From Bacillus sp. ISL-7 (GTDB lineage Bacteria > Bacillota > Bacilli > Bacillales_B > DSM-18226), in NCBI RefSeq assembly GCF_018613065.1, contig NZ_JAGGQW010000027.1, positions 29,571-93,570 of the forward strand: a stretch of 64,000 nt of DNA, in the 5' to 3' direction. Below, one piece after another: positions 41,472-51,600 of this stretch (position 1 is the stretch's first letter; each line of letters begins with the position of its first letter). A model generated the notes under the pieces. The model saw only the letters and a program-made list of their open reading frames with translations. It searched no databases and was not told where the DNA came from. The translations under genes and the position numbers were made by a program.

Positions 41472-42746
41472 TTATGCTGCTAATGGGATTGTTTCTTTTA
41501 ATTTATTTGCACAGTAAGATTCGTTTCGCTTAGCTATACCTACAAAAATTCTTGCTAATTTACCGACCAACTTCATGATAGACTTCATTTTCTTCATCTT
41601 CTTGACCTTCACATTATATGCATGGATAGCTTTAAACTCAGGGTTATTCATCACAAGGCTCATGGTTGCTAGGTAGAGGAAACGCCGTAGTCTAGACCTC
41701 CCTCGTTTTGAGAGGACAATCTGCCCTTTCCATTTTCCTGAGCTTGCTTCAGCTAAATGGAGTCCTGCATGGCGTAATAGAGAATTCCCATGAGAAAACC
41801 CACTTAGATCTCCAGCCTCTCCTAAAATGCCAGCTAATGAAATTTCACTTATACCTTTAATCATAAGCAGCTTCCTTGCAAATGGTATTTTATTGAGAAC
41901 TTCTTTAACTTGTTGTTCAACTCTTTCGAGTTGTTTTATGGCGAGGTCATACTCCTCCAGTAATTGTTCTAAATGGAGCTTATAAGCGTCCAGTGCTTGT
42001 CCAGTTCCTATCGAGGATTTTGCTAGATTGATTAGTAATTGAGCCTTTTTGGGTCCTGGTTGTCGCTGCATTAAAGACTTCCATCCCCTCATGACATCTA
42101 GAGGCTCAAAGGAAGCTATTTCATTAGGAGTAGGAAACAATCGGAGGGTTGCGATTGCCCCTTTACAAGTAACATCTTTAAATACTTGTCTAAGTTCTGG
42201 AAACACAATATCTACCCATCTATGGATCTGATTGGTAGAGCTTACGAGACGTTTAACAATCACGTCACGATTAGAAATTAAAACTCTGAGTTTCTCAAAG
42301 GATTCAGATGAAGGGCGAACAAAGGAATAATAGCCGTTTTTCACCATATCAGCGATAACGAGTGCATCTTTTTTATCACTCTTTGACTGAGTGTTATCAC
42401 GATTCTCCTTGTTTCTCTTTACTAGGTGGGGATTGACTGTTACTACCTCAATTTTTTGTTTAACAAGCCATTTAGATAGGTTTTTCCAGTAGTGGCCAGT
42501 AGGTTCCATACCTACTATTGTGGAATCTAAATTTTTTAGTCTTTTTAACTTTTCAATCCAATTTTGCAGTTTAACAAACCCCTCTTCATTATTTACAAAT
42601 GTAAGGGGATCTCCGACTACAATTCCACGGAAGTTTACAGCTCGAGCAACGTGAAATTGTTGAGCAATGTCTACACCAACAATAAGATGTGTATCGGAAA
42701 TTCTTTCTATTAGTTGATTTTGTTTGTCTTGCATTTTAAAATTCAT
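41472..42746 (-). CDS. IS110-family transposase
   Basis: 424 residues. The N-terminal DEDD domain begins LIVGVDIAQQFHVARAVNFR (first Asp) and continues with VGMEPTGHYWKNL (Glu) and KSDKKDALVIADMV (Asp-Asp). The C-terminal Tnp_20 domain shows IKGISEISLAGILGEAGDLS and the conserved Ser region around RHAGLHLAEASSG. It looks intact and full length. AAGGAGGAAGCC precedes ATG 42746. It recombines DNA guided by a bridge RNA in relatives such as IS621. Confidence 0.93.
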   Translation of the reverse strand: MNFKMQDKQNQLIERISDTHLIVGVDIAQQFHVARAVNFRGIVVGDPLTFVNNEEGFVKLQNWIEKLKRLKNLDSTIVGMEPTGHYWKNLSKWLVKQKIEVVTVNPHLVKRNKENRDNTQSKSDKKDALVIADMVKNGYYSFVRPSSESFEKLRVLISNRDVIVKRLVSSTNQIHRWVDIVFPELRQVFKDVTCKGAIATLRLFPTPNEIASFEPLDVMRGWKSLMQRQPGPKKAQLLINLAKSSIGTGQALDAYKLHLEQLLEEYDLAIKQLERVEQQVKEVLNKIPFARKLLMIKGISEISLAGILGEAGDLSGFSHGNSLLRHAGLHLAEASSGKWKGQIVLSKRGRSRLRRFLYLATMSLVMNNPEFKAIHAYNVKVKKMKKMKSIMKLVGKLARIFVGIAKRNESYCANKLKETIPLAA

Positions 42747-43168
42747 AGTAGGGCTTCCTCCTTAAGATTCTGAGTTAGAGTGGTATCTATACTCATATCT
42801 TACTGAGGGGCTTTATTTTTTTCAAACCTGATATTTAACGATCTACAGGAATGCTAAACTGCCCAGTTAGTACAATTAGAAAAAGCCACCATTATGGCAG
42901 CTGGATCTTAAAGTAAAGCCCCCTATAGTTTAAGTGTAATCGTTCACAATCTTGTTTATAAAATAACAAAAGGCGACCTTTATTTTGAATAATTGCACCT
43001 ATTTAAGCAAAATTAAATGTTATTTAAGTACAGGAACAGGAAAATCAAAAATCCACCACAGCCCAAATATAATGGGATTCATCCACGCAAAAATTGGCTT
43101 TTTGTAATGTATCAATCTTATTGAATAATTTTTTTCTTGTCCACAGCTTAATCCTCCAAAATCGGGAT

Positions 43169-43414
43169 TCATCTCCTACTATATACCATTCCATCAATGA
43201 CCATTATGGTTCTACCGTCTTCCGTAAATCCACTATGACGGTTCAAATATTCCACGGGAATGATTTCTCCTGTCTTTTCATCGTAAAAAACAGTGAAAGC
43301 ATCATCGGTCAAAAAATCTCCATTTAAATTTTTATCAACGTTTGGTATGGATTCACGGAAATTAATATTGGTATCAATTTCAAACTTTCCCTCTTCATTG
43401 GTACAAAAAGACAT
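43169..43414 (-). CDS. small acidic protein, 81 aa
   Basis: ATG 43414 follows GGAGGGTTTATA; the frame opens further upstream (43453) but without a ribosome-binding site. Acidic, soluble, with beta-type segments (DAFTVFYDEKTGEIIPVEYL, GRTIMVIDGMVYSRR). Unknown family. The 360 bp between it and the IS hold no gene that I can see. Confidence 0.5.
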   Translation of the reverse strand: MSFCTNEEGKFEIDTNINFRESIPNVDKNLNGDFLTDDAFTVFYDEKTGEIIPVEYLNRHSGFTEDGRTIMVIDGMVYSRR

Positions 43415-43759
43415 TATAAACCCTCCACTCTTCTTTTTTTGTATTTTTTCCATTTTTTCTAGAGTTATCCAAAACTTAATAAAAATTATTATGCTTAAAT
43501 ATGTTGCAAGAATTTTTATACTTTTTATATCAAAGACAATCTTAGTTGGTCTTGCTACAATTAAATTTAATCCTTCTTAAAGTAACCTGCCAGTTAGTGC
43601 AGCAAGCATAACTTTCCAAATTTGCATAAATATTAGCATATATACATTTTTTATCGAGTATTGATACTGCAAAGACATACATAAATAAATTGCTTGGAAC
43701 AGACAAACAAAGGGCTGCATGATTGACCAAGACTATCATACACGCCCTTCCATGTAAAA

Positions 43760-43922
43760 ATGCAAGACTCTAACTGGGAAAAAGTGTCCCAATTTATCAA
43801 GCAAAAACTGTGTCATCTCTTTCAAGCGGTCACAATTGTGTAATGAAACGGTTTTTAATGAGGAACAAAACATCTTTGTTATTCAAAATATGGATTCAGT
43901 GGAAGGATACAAGATATATTAA
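43760..43922 (+). pseudogene. possible frameshifted gene remnant
   Basis: MQDSNWEKVSQFIKQKLCHL (from 43760) ends at a stop after 27 codons and a protein-like frame NETVFNEEQNIFVIQNMDSV follows one frame over to 43922. Weak evidence. The surrounding 43455-44137 otherwise contains no gene. Confidence 0.25.
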
Positions 43923-43950
43923 GTTGGAAAAATTAGGGAAATTTATATAA

Positions 43951-43989
43951 GAGTATTGGTTCAAGCAAAACCGATGCTCTTTTTTTTAA
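43951..43989 (+). terminator. terminator
   Basis: GAG-TAT-TGGTT and AACCG-AT-GCTC imperfect stem followed by nine T. Confidence 0.6.
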
Positions 43990-44137
43990 CTAAAATTTTT
44001 TTGTGAACGTTAACACACATTTAGGAAGTAATTCTAACTGTAATGAGCAAAATAAAATGGATAAATTGAAAATGCTATATTAGGTAATTTAATTTCATTA
44101 GAGGATGAATTAAGGTTTAAAAAACAGGAGGTACAAC

Positions 44138-44998
44138 ATGCTAATGATTAGGAAAGTTGTTGTAACAACACTGTTAATGGTTTTTATATTGAACGGAATG
44201 GTAACAACAAAGGACGGTAATGCAAAGGCGTTAGTCCCGCAAATTAAGGGAGAATTTGGAGTCGCAATTGATGTCAATACTGGCGAGATTTTATACAACA
44301 AAAATGTAAATTCAAAAGCCAATCCTGCGAGTATGACTAAAGTGTTGACGGCCATTATTTTAGATGAACAAATGAAAGATGGGGAAATGTTAACAGCCAG
44401 TTTAAATGCTGCAAATCAGGAATGCGTCTGTTTTGGGCTTGCTGTATCAGAGAGGATTTCTAAAGAAGATGCAATGAAAGCCTTATTATTGTTAAGTGCC
44501 AATGATGTGGCTGTTGCAATTGCTGAAAACGTAGCTGGAAGCGAAGAGAAATTTGCCAAACTTATGAATCAGAAGGTAAAAAAATTGAGGCTTAAAAACA
44601 CCCATTTTGTTACTGCAAGTGGGCTGACCGACCCTGAACATTATACAACCCCTTATGATATGGCCCTCATCGCAAAAGAAGCGTTGAAACACCCAAAAGT
44701 TTTAGAAGACATGTCAACACAAGCAGCATTCATTAAAACGAGCATACAAGAAAAAAACATCATAAATCGAAATATAAAACGATGTAGGACGAACGTCATT
44801 GCTAGTAAAACAGGGTATACAGAAGCAGCTCAATATACACTTGTACAATATTTAATGAAGGACAATAAAGAGATCATTTGTGTTGTGATGAAGTCCGATG
44901 AAAAGTCCCGATTCAACGATATTCAAACCATGGCAAACTATTCTTTTGCTCATATGAAAAAGCCAGAAATTACTCCTGAAGTCATTGAGTGGAAATAA
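44138..44998 (+). CDS. D-alanyl-D-alanine carboxypeptidase (S11), short form
   Basis: 286 residues with a signal peptide (MIRKVVVTTLLMVFILNGMV). All three serine-penicillin-binding motifs are present: S65-M-T-K68, S120-A-N122 and KTG (IASKTGYT). It lacks the C-terminal PBP5-type domain found in the usual 380-440-residue DacA/DacF, so it may be secreted or loosely membrane bound through an uncleaved signal helix. Trims pentapeptides in peptidoglycan, possibly in sporulation. AGGAGGTACAAC precedes ATG 44138. Confidence 0.88.
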   Translation: MLMIRKVVVTTLLMVFILNGMVTTKDGNAKALVPQIKGEFGVAIDVNTGEILYNKNVNSKANPASMTKVLTAIILDEQMKDGEMLTASLNAANQECVCFGLAVSERISKEDAMKALLLLSANDVAVAIAENVAGSEEKFAKLMNQKVKKLRLKNTHFVTASGLTDPEHYTTPYDMALIAKEALKHPKVLEDMSTQAAFIKTSIQEKNIINRNIKRCRTNVIASKTGYTEAAQYTLVQYLMKDNKEIICVVMKSDEKSRFNDIQTMANYSFAHMKKPEITPEVIEWK

Positions 44999-45142
44999 GT
45001 TTTCTTAATCGATCACAAAATTTTGCTCGTTTTCTTCACTCCTATCTCCCATATTAACTTTTAAATTGAATATAAATTTCATATTTTGGCTGGAAAACAA
45101 TATCTCACATTTTGAAATCAAAAATGTATAAAGGTAAATTAA

Positions 45143-45166
45143 AAAAGGAGGAATTTCCTCCTTTCC
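45143..45166 (-). terminator. terminator of the AGS-C gene
   Basis: On the minus strand AAAGGAGGAA and TTCCTCCTTT form a stem followed by TTTAATTT. Confidence 0.7.
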
Positions 45167-45170
45167 TTCA

Positions 45171-45911
45171 TCAAACATATAATCCAGTTGAAATTGGAAC
45201 ATCGATCCTATCCCTAGCTACACAAGTAGCGTTATGAATTAGGTAACACTCCACATAATGACTTCCTTTAAAGGACGCTCTTTCGATTTTTTCTGGTCCG
45301 CCTTTTACAATTTCGCCACGTAATTCGTTCCTTTTAATAGCTTCTTCGCCACGATTTCTCACCTTCCAATATATGTGGTAAGCAAGGTCCTTATCGGCTA
45401 ATTCATTTTTTGTAATGAAAAATGATAACTGTTTATTAACCAACAACGGTTTTCCTTGTCGTAAGAATGTCCTTAACAAAGCTTCTCTAAAACCGTTTTG
45501 TTTCACTTCGCAATCAATAGTAAGCCCAAACCTTATATCGACAGGGAACATATCCTCAATAAACTGTTCTTTATCTGCATATGAAGACATAATAAAGCGA
45601 GCTTCCTCCGATTTCTGTACGGTTTCAGGAATTGGGAAGCTTTTACCAAATAAGTCCTGCAATGCTTCATATATGCCGTCACTTTCTTCATTTAAATCTT
45701 TCAGTTTATTATAGGTCTTGTTTGCCTTTGAAACAAAAGCTCCACCTTTGTTGTAAACCTGTTGATTGCTGCCTAAAGCATTCCAATATTTTTGGTCCTT
45801 ATTTAAATCTTTTAGGTAAGCAAACAAATCTTTTAAAAGGGACAAATATTCATCAAAGGTTGTAGTTTCATATTTTGGATATTTTTGAAAGATGTTAACC
45901 TTCATTCCCAT
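45171..45911 (-). CDS. free-standing AGS-C (SMODS C-terminal sensor) domain protein
   Basis: 246 residues. The C-terminal 110 match the adenylyl/guanylyl and SMODS C-terminal sensor domain: FPVDIRFGLTIDCEVKQNGF, YHIYWKVRNRGEEAIKRNEL, RGEIVKGG and GSHYVECYLIHNATCVARDR. In CBASS antiphage systems this domain lies behind a CD-NTase that makes cyclic oligonucleotides. Here the N-terminal 130 residues are helical and have no GS-x(10-14)-DxD motif, and the 570 bp upstream contain no nucleotidyltransferase remnant. It could be a nucleotide-binding decoy/sensor or an effector partner of a distant system. ATG 45911 (or 45905) follows AAAGGAACA. Confidence 0.75.
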   Translation of the reverse strand: MGMKVNIFQKYPKYETTTFDEYLSLLKDLFAYLKDLNKDQKYWNALGSNQQVYNKGGAFVSKANKTYNKLKDLNEESDGIYEALQDLFGKSFPIPETVQKSEEARFIMSSYADKEQFIEDMFPVDIRFGLTIDCEVKQNGFREALLRTFLRQGKPLLVNKQLSFFITKNELADKDLAYHIYWKVRNRGEEAIKRNELRGEIVKGGPEKIERASFKGSHYVECYLIHNATCVARDRIDVPISTGLYV

Positions 45912-46168
45912 ATTAATCGAATGTTCCTTTTTTTACGTTTATTCTAATTTCTGGTATTCCATATTGTTAATCATATATATTGGTGCTTTGTTTTTAAACA
46001 TAAATCATACCCACTATTAACTATTCATCATTTATGTAATTATTTTTTCTATTTATACCCTTATTGTTACTCTTATTTTATTTTTAAATGGTTATTATCT
46101 AAAAGTGTTAAGCCCCTTGTATAAAATCCACTTTGATTTTAATAGATGAAGCAGATTGTTAAAGCATG

Positions 46169-46216
46169 ACACAAGAAGCCATGGCTTCTTGTGTGTGCTG
46201 GCCTCGCACCGAGGCT
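46169..46216. other. two adjacent perfect hairpins, unknown element
   Basis: ACACAAGAAGCC/GGCTTCTTGTGT (46169-46194) and GCCTCG/CGAGGC around CACC (46203-46217) are followed by CTATGTCCCCCTAAAAAAAC. They are much more GC-rich than the flanks. They could be the end of an IS200/IS605-type element or another structured RNA. The rest of 45912-46480 is AT-rich with no gene, apart from several ATGTACA repeats near 46310, 46377, 46457 and 46475. Confidence 0.4.
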
Positions 46217-46484
46217 ATGTCCCCCTAAAAAAACAAAATTATTTAAATATTATTGTTAAATCTATTTATCCTAATGTATATCCTATCACCTAAAAATAGA
46301 AAGTATATTTATGTACACACTTAGTTTTTTTAATCATTTTTGATACTGTATAAAGTTAATAAACCCCTTAAAATGATTATGTACACTGTCATTTTTTCTT
46401 TAAAAATGATTAATAAGTTGAAAAATCAATGTTTTCTTACATACTCCCATGTGAATTATGTACGGCAGAAATTATGTACAATAT

Positions 46485-47500
46485 CATTAGGATATGATTC
46501 CTGGTATGATAATGTCCGCTATTCGCTCGACCTGCCTTGGAGCGACGAAACAACCCATTACGGCGCACAGATTTCCGCACTCACCGCCTCACCGACCAGA
46601 GACTTTGATGCCGGATCGGTCAAGGTACTCGTGCAGCCCGGAATAAAAAAAGGTGACAAGCCGATCGTGAAAATAACCCCGAAGACAAATTATCTAAAAA
46701 TAAACAACCACGCGGTAACCGTTCCGGAGGATGGTAAAAAGGATATCACCATCGAACGGGAACATTCGAGGAACATCATAACAATCGAAGGAACCATCCC
46801 AACAAAGGCAAAAACAGAAAAGGAATGGATTGGTGTCTGGGAACCCACTCGATATGCCGTGTCCCTTTTGCACCAATCCTTTACAGAACACGGGATACAG
46901 GTGACAGGAAAACTAAAAACAGGATTGGTGCCTGACACCGCAAGAATTTTAACGACACATCAATCGATGCCGTTATCTGAGCTGCTGGTTCCGTTTATGA
47001 AACTGAGCAATAACGTCCATGCTGAAATATTAATTAAGGAAATGGGCCGGGTCGTAAAAGGGGAAGGAAGCTGGGAAAAGGGACTAAGCGTTTTAAAAAA
47101 TGAGATTACAAAATACGGGGTTAACCCCAACACATTGGTGCTAAGAGATGGTTCGGGCGTTTCCCATGTCGACCTGATACCAGCCAACCAGCTGACGCAG
47201 CTGTTATTTGCCGTCCGAAAGGAAAAGTGGTTTCCTAGTTATCTTCACTCATTACCTGTCGCCGGTGAAAGTGAAAAGATGGTCGGCGGAACTTTAAGAA
47301 ATCGGATGAAGGATTCTTTGGTTCGAGGAAAAGTTTACGCAAAAACAGGGACCATTTCAACGGTGAGTTCAATATCAGGCTACGTGAAAACAAAAAGTGG
47401 ACAAACCTTAATTTTTTCAATCCTTCTAAATAACTTAATGGAAGATTCAAAAGGAAAAAAGGTGGAGGATAAGCTGATTACTATTTTAGCCAATCAATAG
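46485..47500 (+). pseudogene. dacC-type D,D-carboxypeptidase (S13), N-terminus lost
   Basis: From about 46485 the frame reads SLGYDSWYDNVRYSLDLPWSD and continues as the C-terminal 335 residues of PBP4a/DacC: an SxN motif (KLSNNVHAE), RDGSGVSHVDLIPANQL and KTG (YAKTGTIS). The catalytic SxxK part, normally about 150 residues further up, is missing. The 48 codons before this point come from unrelated AT-rich sequence with repeated ATGTACA, so an insertion or deletion removed the head. It cannot be an active enzyme. Confidence 0.85.
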
Positions 47501-47696
47501 GAACAACCCACAAAGAGGAAATTGTACTGCTCAAACACAAATAAGGAAATTAATTTCTTGAAAATTTAAAGTATTGATTTTACTATTATTATAATGAATA
47601 AATAATAAAAAAGAGCTATACCATGGGATTCAAATCGATTACACGGTTGATTAATCATAAAGTTCTCCTGCTTTGGAGAAATTTAATTTTCGGAAA

Positions 47697-47732
47697 AAAA
47701 ACAAGCATACCGCTCAGGCATGCTCGTTGTAT
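47697..47732 (-). terminator. terminator of the acidic-protein gene
   Basis: On the minus strand AACGAGCAT...ATGCTTGTT then TTTTTTT. Confidence 0.7.
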
Positions 47733-47746
47733 TAGGCTAATTTTTC

Positions 47747-48472
47747 TTAAAATTCAAACTCGCTTAATTGGTCCATATGAGAGGCAATCATCGCAATTAT
47801 GGTGGTTGCTTCTTCTTTACTAAAAATGAAATGGGACTCATCCTTGATTAATTCATCGTCCGTCGTCCAAATCCGATTAACGCGCTTGAGAACACCGTCT
47901 CCAGTAGCTTGCACCAATCCAAATTGATAGGTTACTTCGACTTCGTCTTCATGTTTGAAGGCCGTTACTTCAGGGGTGGACCAATCAACATCAATTTCCT
48001 CAAAGATGTCGTCACTATTGACTTGTTCGGCTTCGTAATACTCTTCATCCTCATCATCTTCCACATAAACAGTTTCGACCTCATCATCATCATCAAAGAC
48101 CTCGCTGGTCTGAAGATAGACCCCATCATCTGTATAGTGATCATCGCCGTTCATGTAATCATGAAGACTGGCGTGAACTTCCTCGATAAGGTCTTCTATG
48201 TCTGAAAGGATGACCTTCGCCGTATGCCCGCTGTCAACATCGAATGTATCGATGTAAAATTCTTCGTTTTGCGGATCAAAGAACAGTGAGCAAAAATAAT
48301 CTCTCTCCAGTTCTTCGGTATCAACATCTGCGGTATCGACATAAAACTCAATCCTTGGATGTTTGGCAGCTCTTTCAACTGTCATTTGGCCAACCTGATC
48401 GTATTCTTCACAAATAGATTCCAGGTGTTCTTGCAGTTCTCCACAAACTCTGTCAAACCATTCTAACGACAT
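47747..48472 (-). CDS. very acidic hypothetical protein, 241 aa
   Basis: Start ATG 48472 follows AAAGGATGGGATG (the frame opens upstream at 48517). Begins MSLEWFDRVCGELQEHLESI. Two similar segments (HPRIEFYVDTADVDTEELER and NEEFYIDTFDVDSGHTAKVI) suggest an internal repeat. Residues 115-165 are an extreme Asp/Glu region (DDDDEVETVYVEDDEDEEYY). No known motif. It is divergent from the helicase-nuclease operon. Confidence 0.6.
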   Translation of the reverse strand: MSLEWFDRVCGELQEHLESICEEYDQVGQMTVERAAKHPRIEFYVDTADVDTEELERDYFCSLFFDPQNEEFYIDTFDVDSGHTAKVILSDIEDLIEEVHASLHDYMNGDDHYTDDGVYLQTSEVFDDDDEVETVYVEDDEDEEYYEAEQVNSDDIFEEIDVDWSTPEVTAFKHEDEVEVTYQFGLVQATGDGVLKRVNRIWTTDDELIKDESHFIFSKEEATTIIAMIASHMDQLSEFEF

Positions 48473-48630
48473 CAAACATCCCATCCTTTCAAAGTTAATC
48501 GAGGTTATTATTACCAACTTTGAAAAAAATATGTTTTTTCAATTATATTGAAGGAATAACAAATATGAAACTAGAACAGAGTGAATAGGTAGATAATTAT
48601 TATTTTTCTTTTAGAAAGTTGGAGGTTCCC

Positions 48631-51600
48631 ATGCAAGCCTTAATAAGCGAACTTAACCAAATCTGCAGTAAATTTCCTTATAAAGAAAAAGTCGTGATCG
48701 TTGATTCTCATTCAATTGGGGAACAAATCAATGAGGCATTTGTTAAGGAAGGACATCAAGCAATTAATCTTAAGTATAAAACAGTAATCGACCTTGCCCA
48801 AACTCTTGTTGACTTGAATTCAGAGCAACCGCAAAATAGCTTAGATCATACAGTTGGTGTTCATTTTACCTACAATCTCCTTAAAGAGCTGAAGAACCAA
48901 GATAAGTTCCGATACTTTGCAGGAATGGAAATTACGCCAGCCTTTAGTCATGCCATTTTTACAACCATCCAAACATTACATTTAGCTGGCTATACAAAGG
49001 ACACGTTGAAAAAGAATGCATTTATCAATCCAGACAAAGCGAAGGATTTTTATGAGATCCTTGCTGAATATGAAAATAAGTTAATTTCTGAGCAATTTAC
49101 CGACAAGGCCGGATTGTTAAATAAGGCACTTGAAACGGCTCAAATAAATGAAAAGGTAGTATTTATTTTACAATCAGGTGTAACCCTATCGCATTTAGAA
49201 GACCAATTCCTGAGAAAGATTATCCCTGAGACAGTCTATAAACTGCCGCTTGCACCCGTTTTGGGGGTCAATACTCCTGAGCGGTCAAGCCTTAGTTCCA
49301 TTCATGGGGGCCCCCCGACTCCGCTTAGCTATCTCTATCAACAGGAAGAAACTAGGGGTGAGCCAAACTTAGTAGTCTTTACTGCTAAAACAGAAGAAAT
49401 GGAAGTGAAACAAATCCTAGAGAAGATTAAGGTCGCAAAATCTCCTCTAGATAAGAATGTTGTTTATTATACAGATGCTGATGCATACATAACTCAATTT
49501 TATCACTTGTCACAAAAGATGGACCTCCCGATGACCTTTGGCGAAGGACTTCCGGTTTCTTTCAGCCGCCCTGGTCGGTTAGTTTCAGGGCTTGTAGGGT
49601 GGATTCAGTCAAATTATAGTGTCCCAGTTTTTCTGGACATGTTCAATGAGGGCTTGCTTGAACTGGGTAAAAAAGTTCCTTTCATTGAGAGTGGATTTGT
49701 TGGACTTGATGAAGTGGTGGTTTCAAAATCAAAAATTTCCAGAGTGCTCAGGGATCTTCAAATTGGCTGGTCTCAAGAACGATATTTAAAACTTCTTTCT
49801 AAGGAATTTGGTCGATTAAGTTTGAAGTGCGTCGATCATGAAGATGACCCTTATTTTGAAAATCCTGCAAAAGAGATGTTATGGATTTGGTTGAGTTTTG
49901 AAGAAATTTTTAAGAAGCTTCCACCATTAGAGCCAACTATGAACTATAAAAAATGTTTAACCGGAATCGCCTATGTACTCAAAAATAATTGTAAAACAAA
50001 TTCAGCTTTTGATGAGATCGCAAAATCCACCTTATTGGAAGAAATCCAAAAACTGCTCCCTTATGCGGATGAAAAGTTACCTAGTTATGATGTCTTTGAA
50101 AAGATAAAGGACCTACTGCTTTCTGTCCGTATAAATCAATCGCGGCCAAAACCAGGTCACCTCCATGTTTCAACTTTTAAGAGTGGAATATACAATAGTC
50201 GACCAAATGTATTTTTCGTTGGACTTGATAACAAGAAGTTTCCTGGTAACGTAAGTGAAGATCCGCTCTTGCTCGATGCAGAGAGGATTCAGTTAGGGAA
50301 CGGCCTGCGATTACTTCGTGAAAAGGGTCAAGAGAACTTGTATACGCTGCTACAAGTTTTGGCAAATTCAAATGGTCATGTCACGGTCAGTTACTGCCAT
50401 TTCGATATGAACGAAAACCGTGTCGTTAACCCGGCATTTGTTGTCTTGCAATGCTACCGCTTAATCACAGGCAATATAGATGCCGAATTTAAATCGTTAA
50501 AGTCACTGCCGTCATCAATCATCGCTACTGATATTTTTGAAGATAAAGACTACTGGAATGAAAAATTAACAAATGATAGTTCACATCAGCTAAATGAAGG
50601 GATTCTAACCCATTTTAATAATGTTAAACAGGGAATCGCTGCCGAAACCGCACGAAATACCGGGAATTTCTCTGAATATGATGGACTGGTTCAAATTGAT
50701 GACGCGCAATATGACCCACGTCTCAATCAGGAGAAAACGCTGAGTGCGGGCAAGCTCGAAACACTTGCAAAATGTCCGTATTCCTATTTTTTGAGAGAAG
50801 TGTTAAAAGTTAGGCCTGTCGATGACTTTTCGTTTGACGCAAACAAATGGATGGATGCGGCTACCCGTGGAAGCTTGCTGCATAGTATTTTTGAAAACTT
50901 TTATAAAAAATTACAGCAAGATCATGCCAAGCCTTCGTACGAGAAACATATGGAGCTGATTATATCAATTGCTCAAAACTTAATGGAACAGAAAAAGGAA
51001 GTTCTCCCGCCTCCAAATGAAAGAGTCTATCAACGTGAGAGGAGTGACATCTTAGCTTGCTGTGAGATATTTCTAAAAGAGGAAGTGCTTCATAGCGAAA
51101 ATTACGAACCGCTTTATTTCGAATATTCCTTTGGGATTGGTGAAAAGGAACCAGCGATTATTACTCTTCCATCAGGAGAAGTAAAAATTTCAGGGATTAT
51201 TGACCGTGTGGACCAATCCAAGGAAGGTAAATATCACATTATCGATTATAAAACGGGGAGCACGTACGGTTATGCGAAAAATGCAGCCTTCAAAGGCGGT
51301 CGACAGCTTCAGCACATGATTTATGCTTTGGCCATCGAACATCATTTAAACCTTGGCGAGGGTGCAGTCGAGGAGAGCTCCTATTATTTTCCGACCCCAA
51401 AAGGATTGGCACAGAGGTTTACGAGGAAGCAGGACCGTACACTTAGAACAAATGGTATAGATATTTTGGAAAAACTGATTGATACGGTCAAGCATGGTCA
51501 TTTTGAAATGACTGATGATGTGAATGATTGCAAATTCTGTGAATATAAGCTTGTTTGCCGCCGCCATTTTTATAATAAAGAAAGCCTTGAAATGAAGCAG

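Larger units (their letters stand above)
41067..42809. mobile_element. IS110-family (IS1111-like) insertion sequence
   Basis: CCCTCAGTTTGATACGAATA (from 41067) and its partner at 42789-42809 are inverted copies that agree at 17 of 21 positions. Such subterminal repeats are typical of the IS1111 branch of IS110; true ends may lie several bases further out. Inside are the transposase and a 400-bp non-coding end with a 29-bp inverted repeat. Confidence 0.65.

Noticed and set aside
37423..43605. Dispersed motif like TGCCnnGTTAGTnCAA (near 37425, 42857, 43587)
   Set aside because: Short intergenic similarity at three places; could be remnants of a common Bacillus intergenic repeat, but too weak to define ends or function.
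45171..45911. Complete CBASS operon around the AGS-C protein
   Set aside because: No CD-NTase catalytic motif, no effector, Cap2/Cap3 or HORMA/TRIP13 genes are present on either side.
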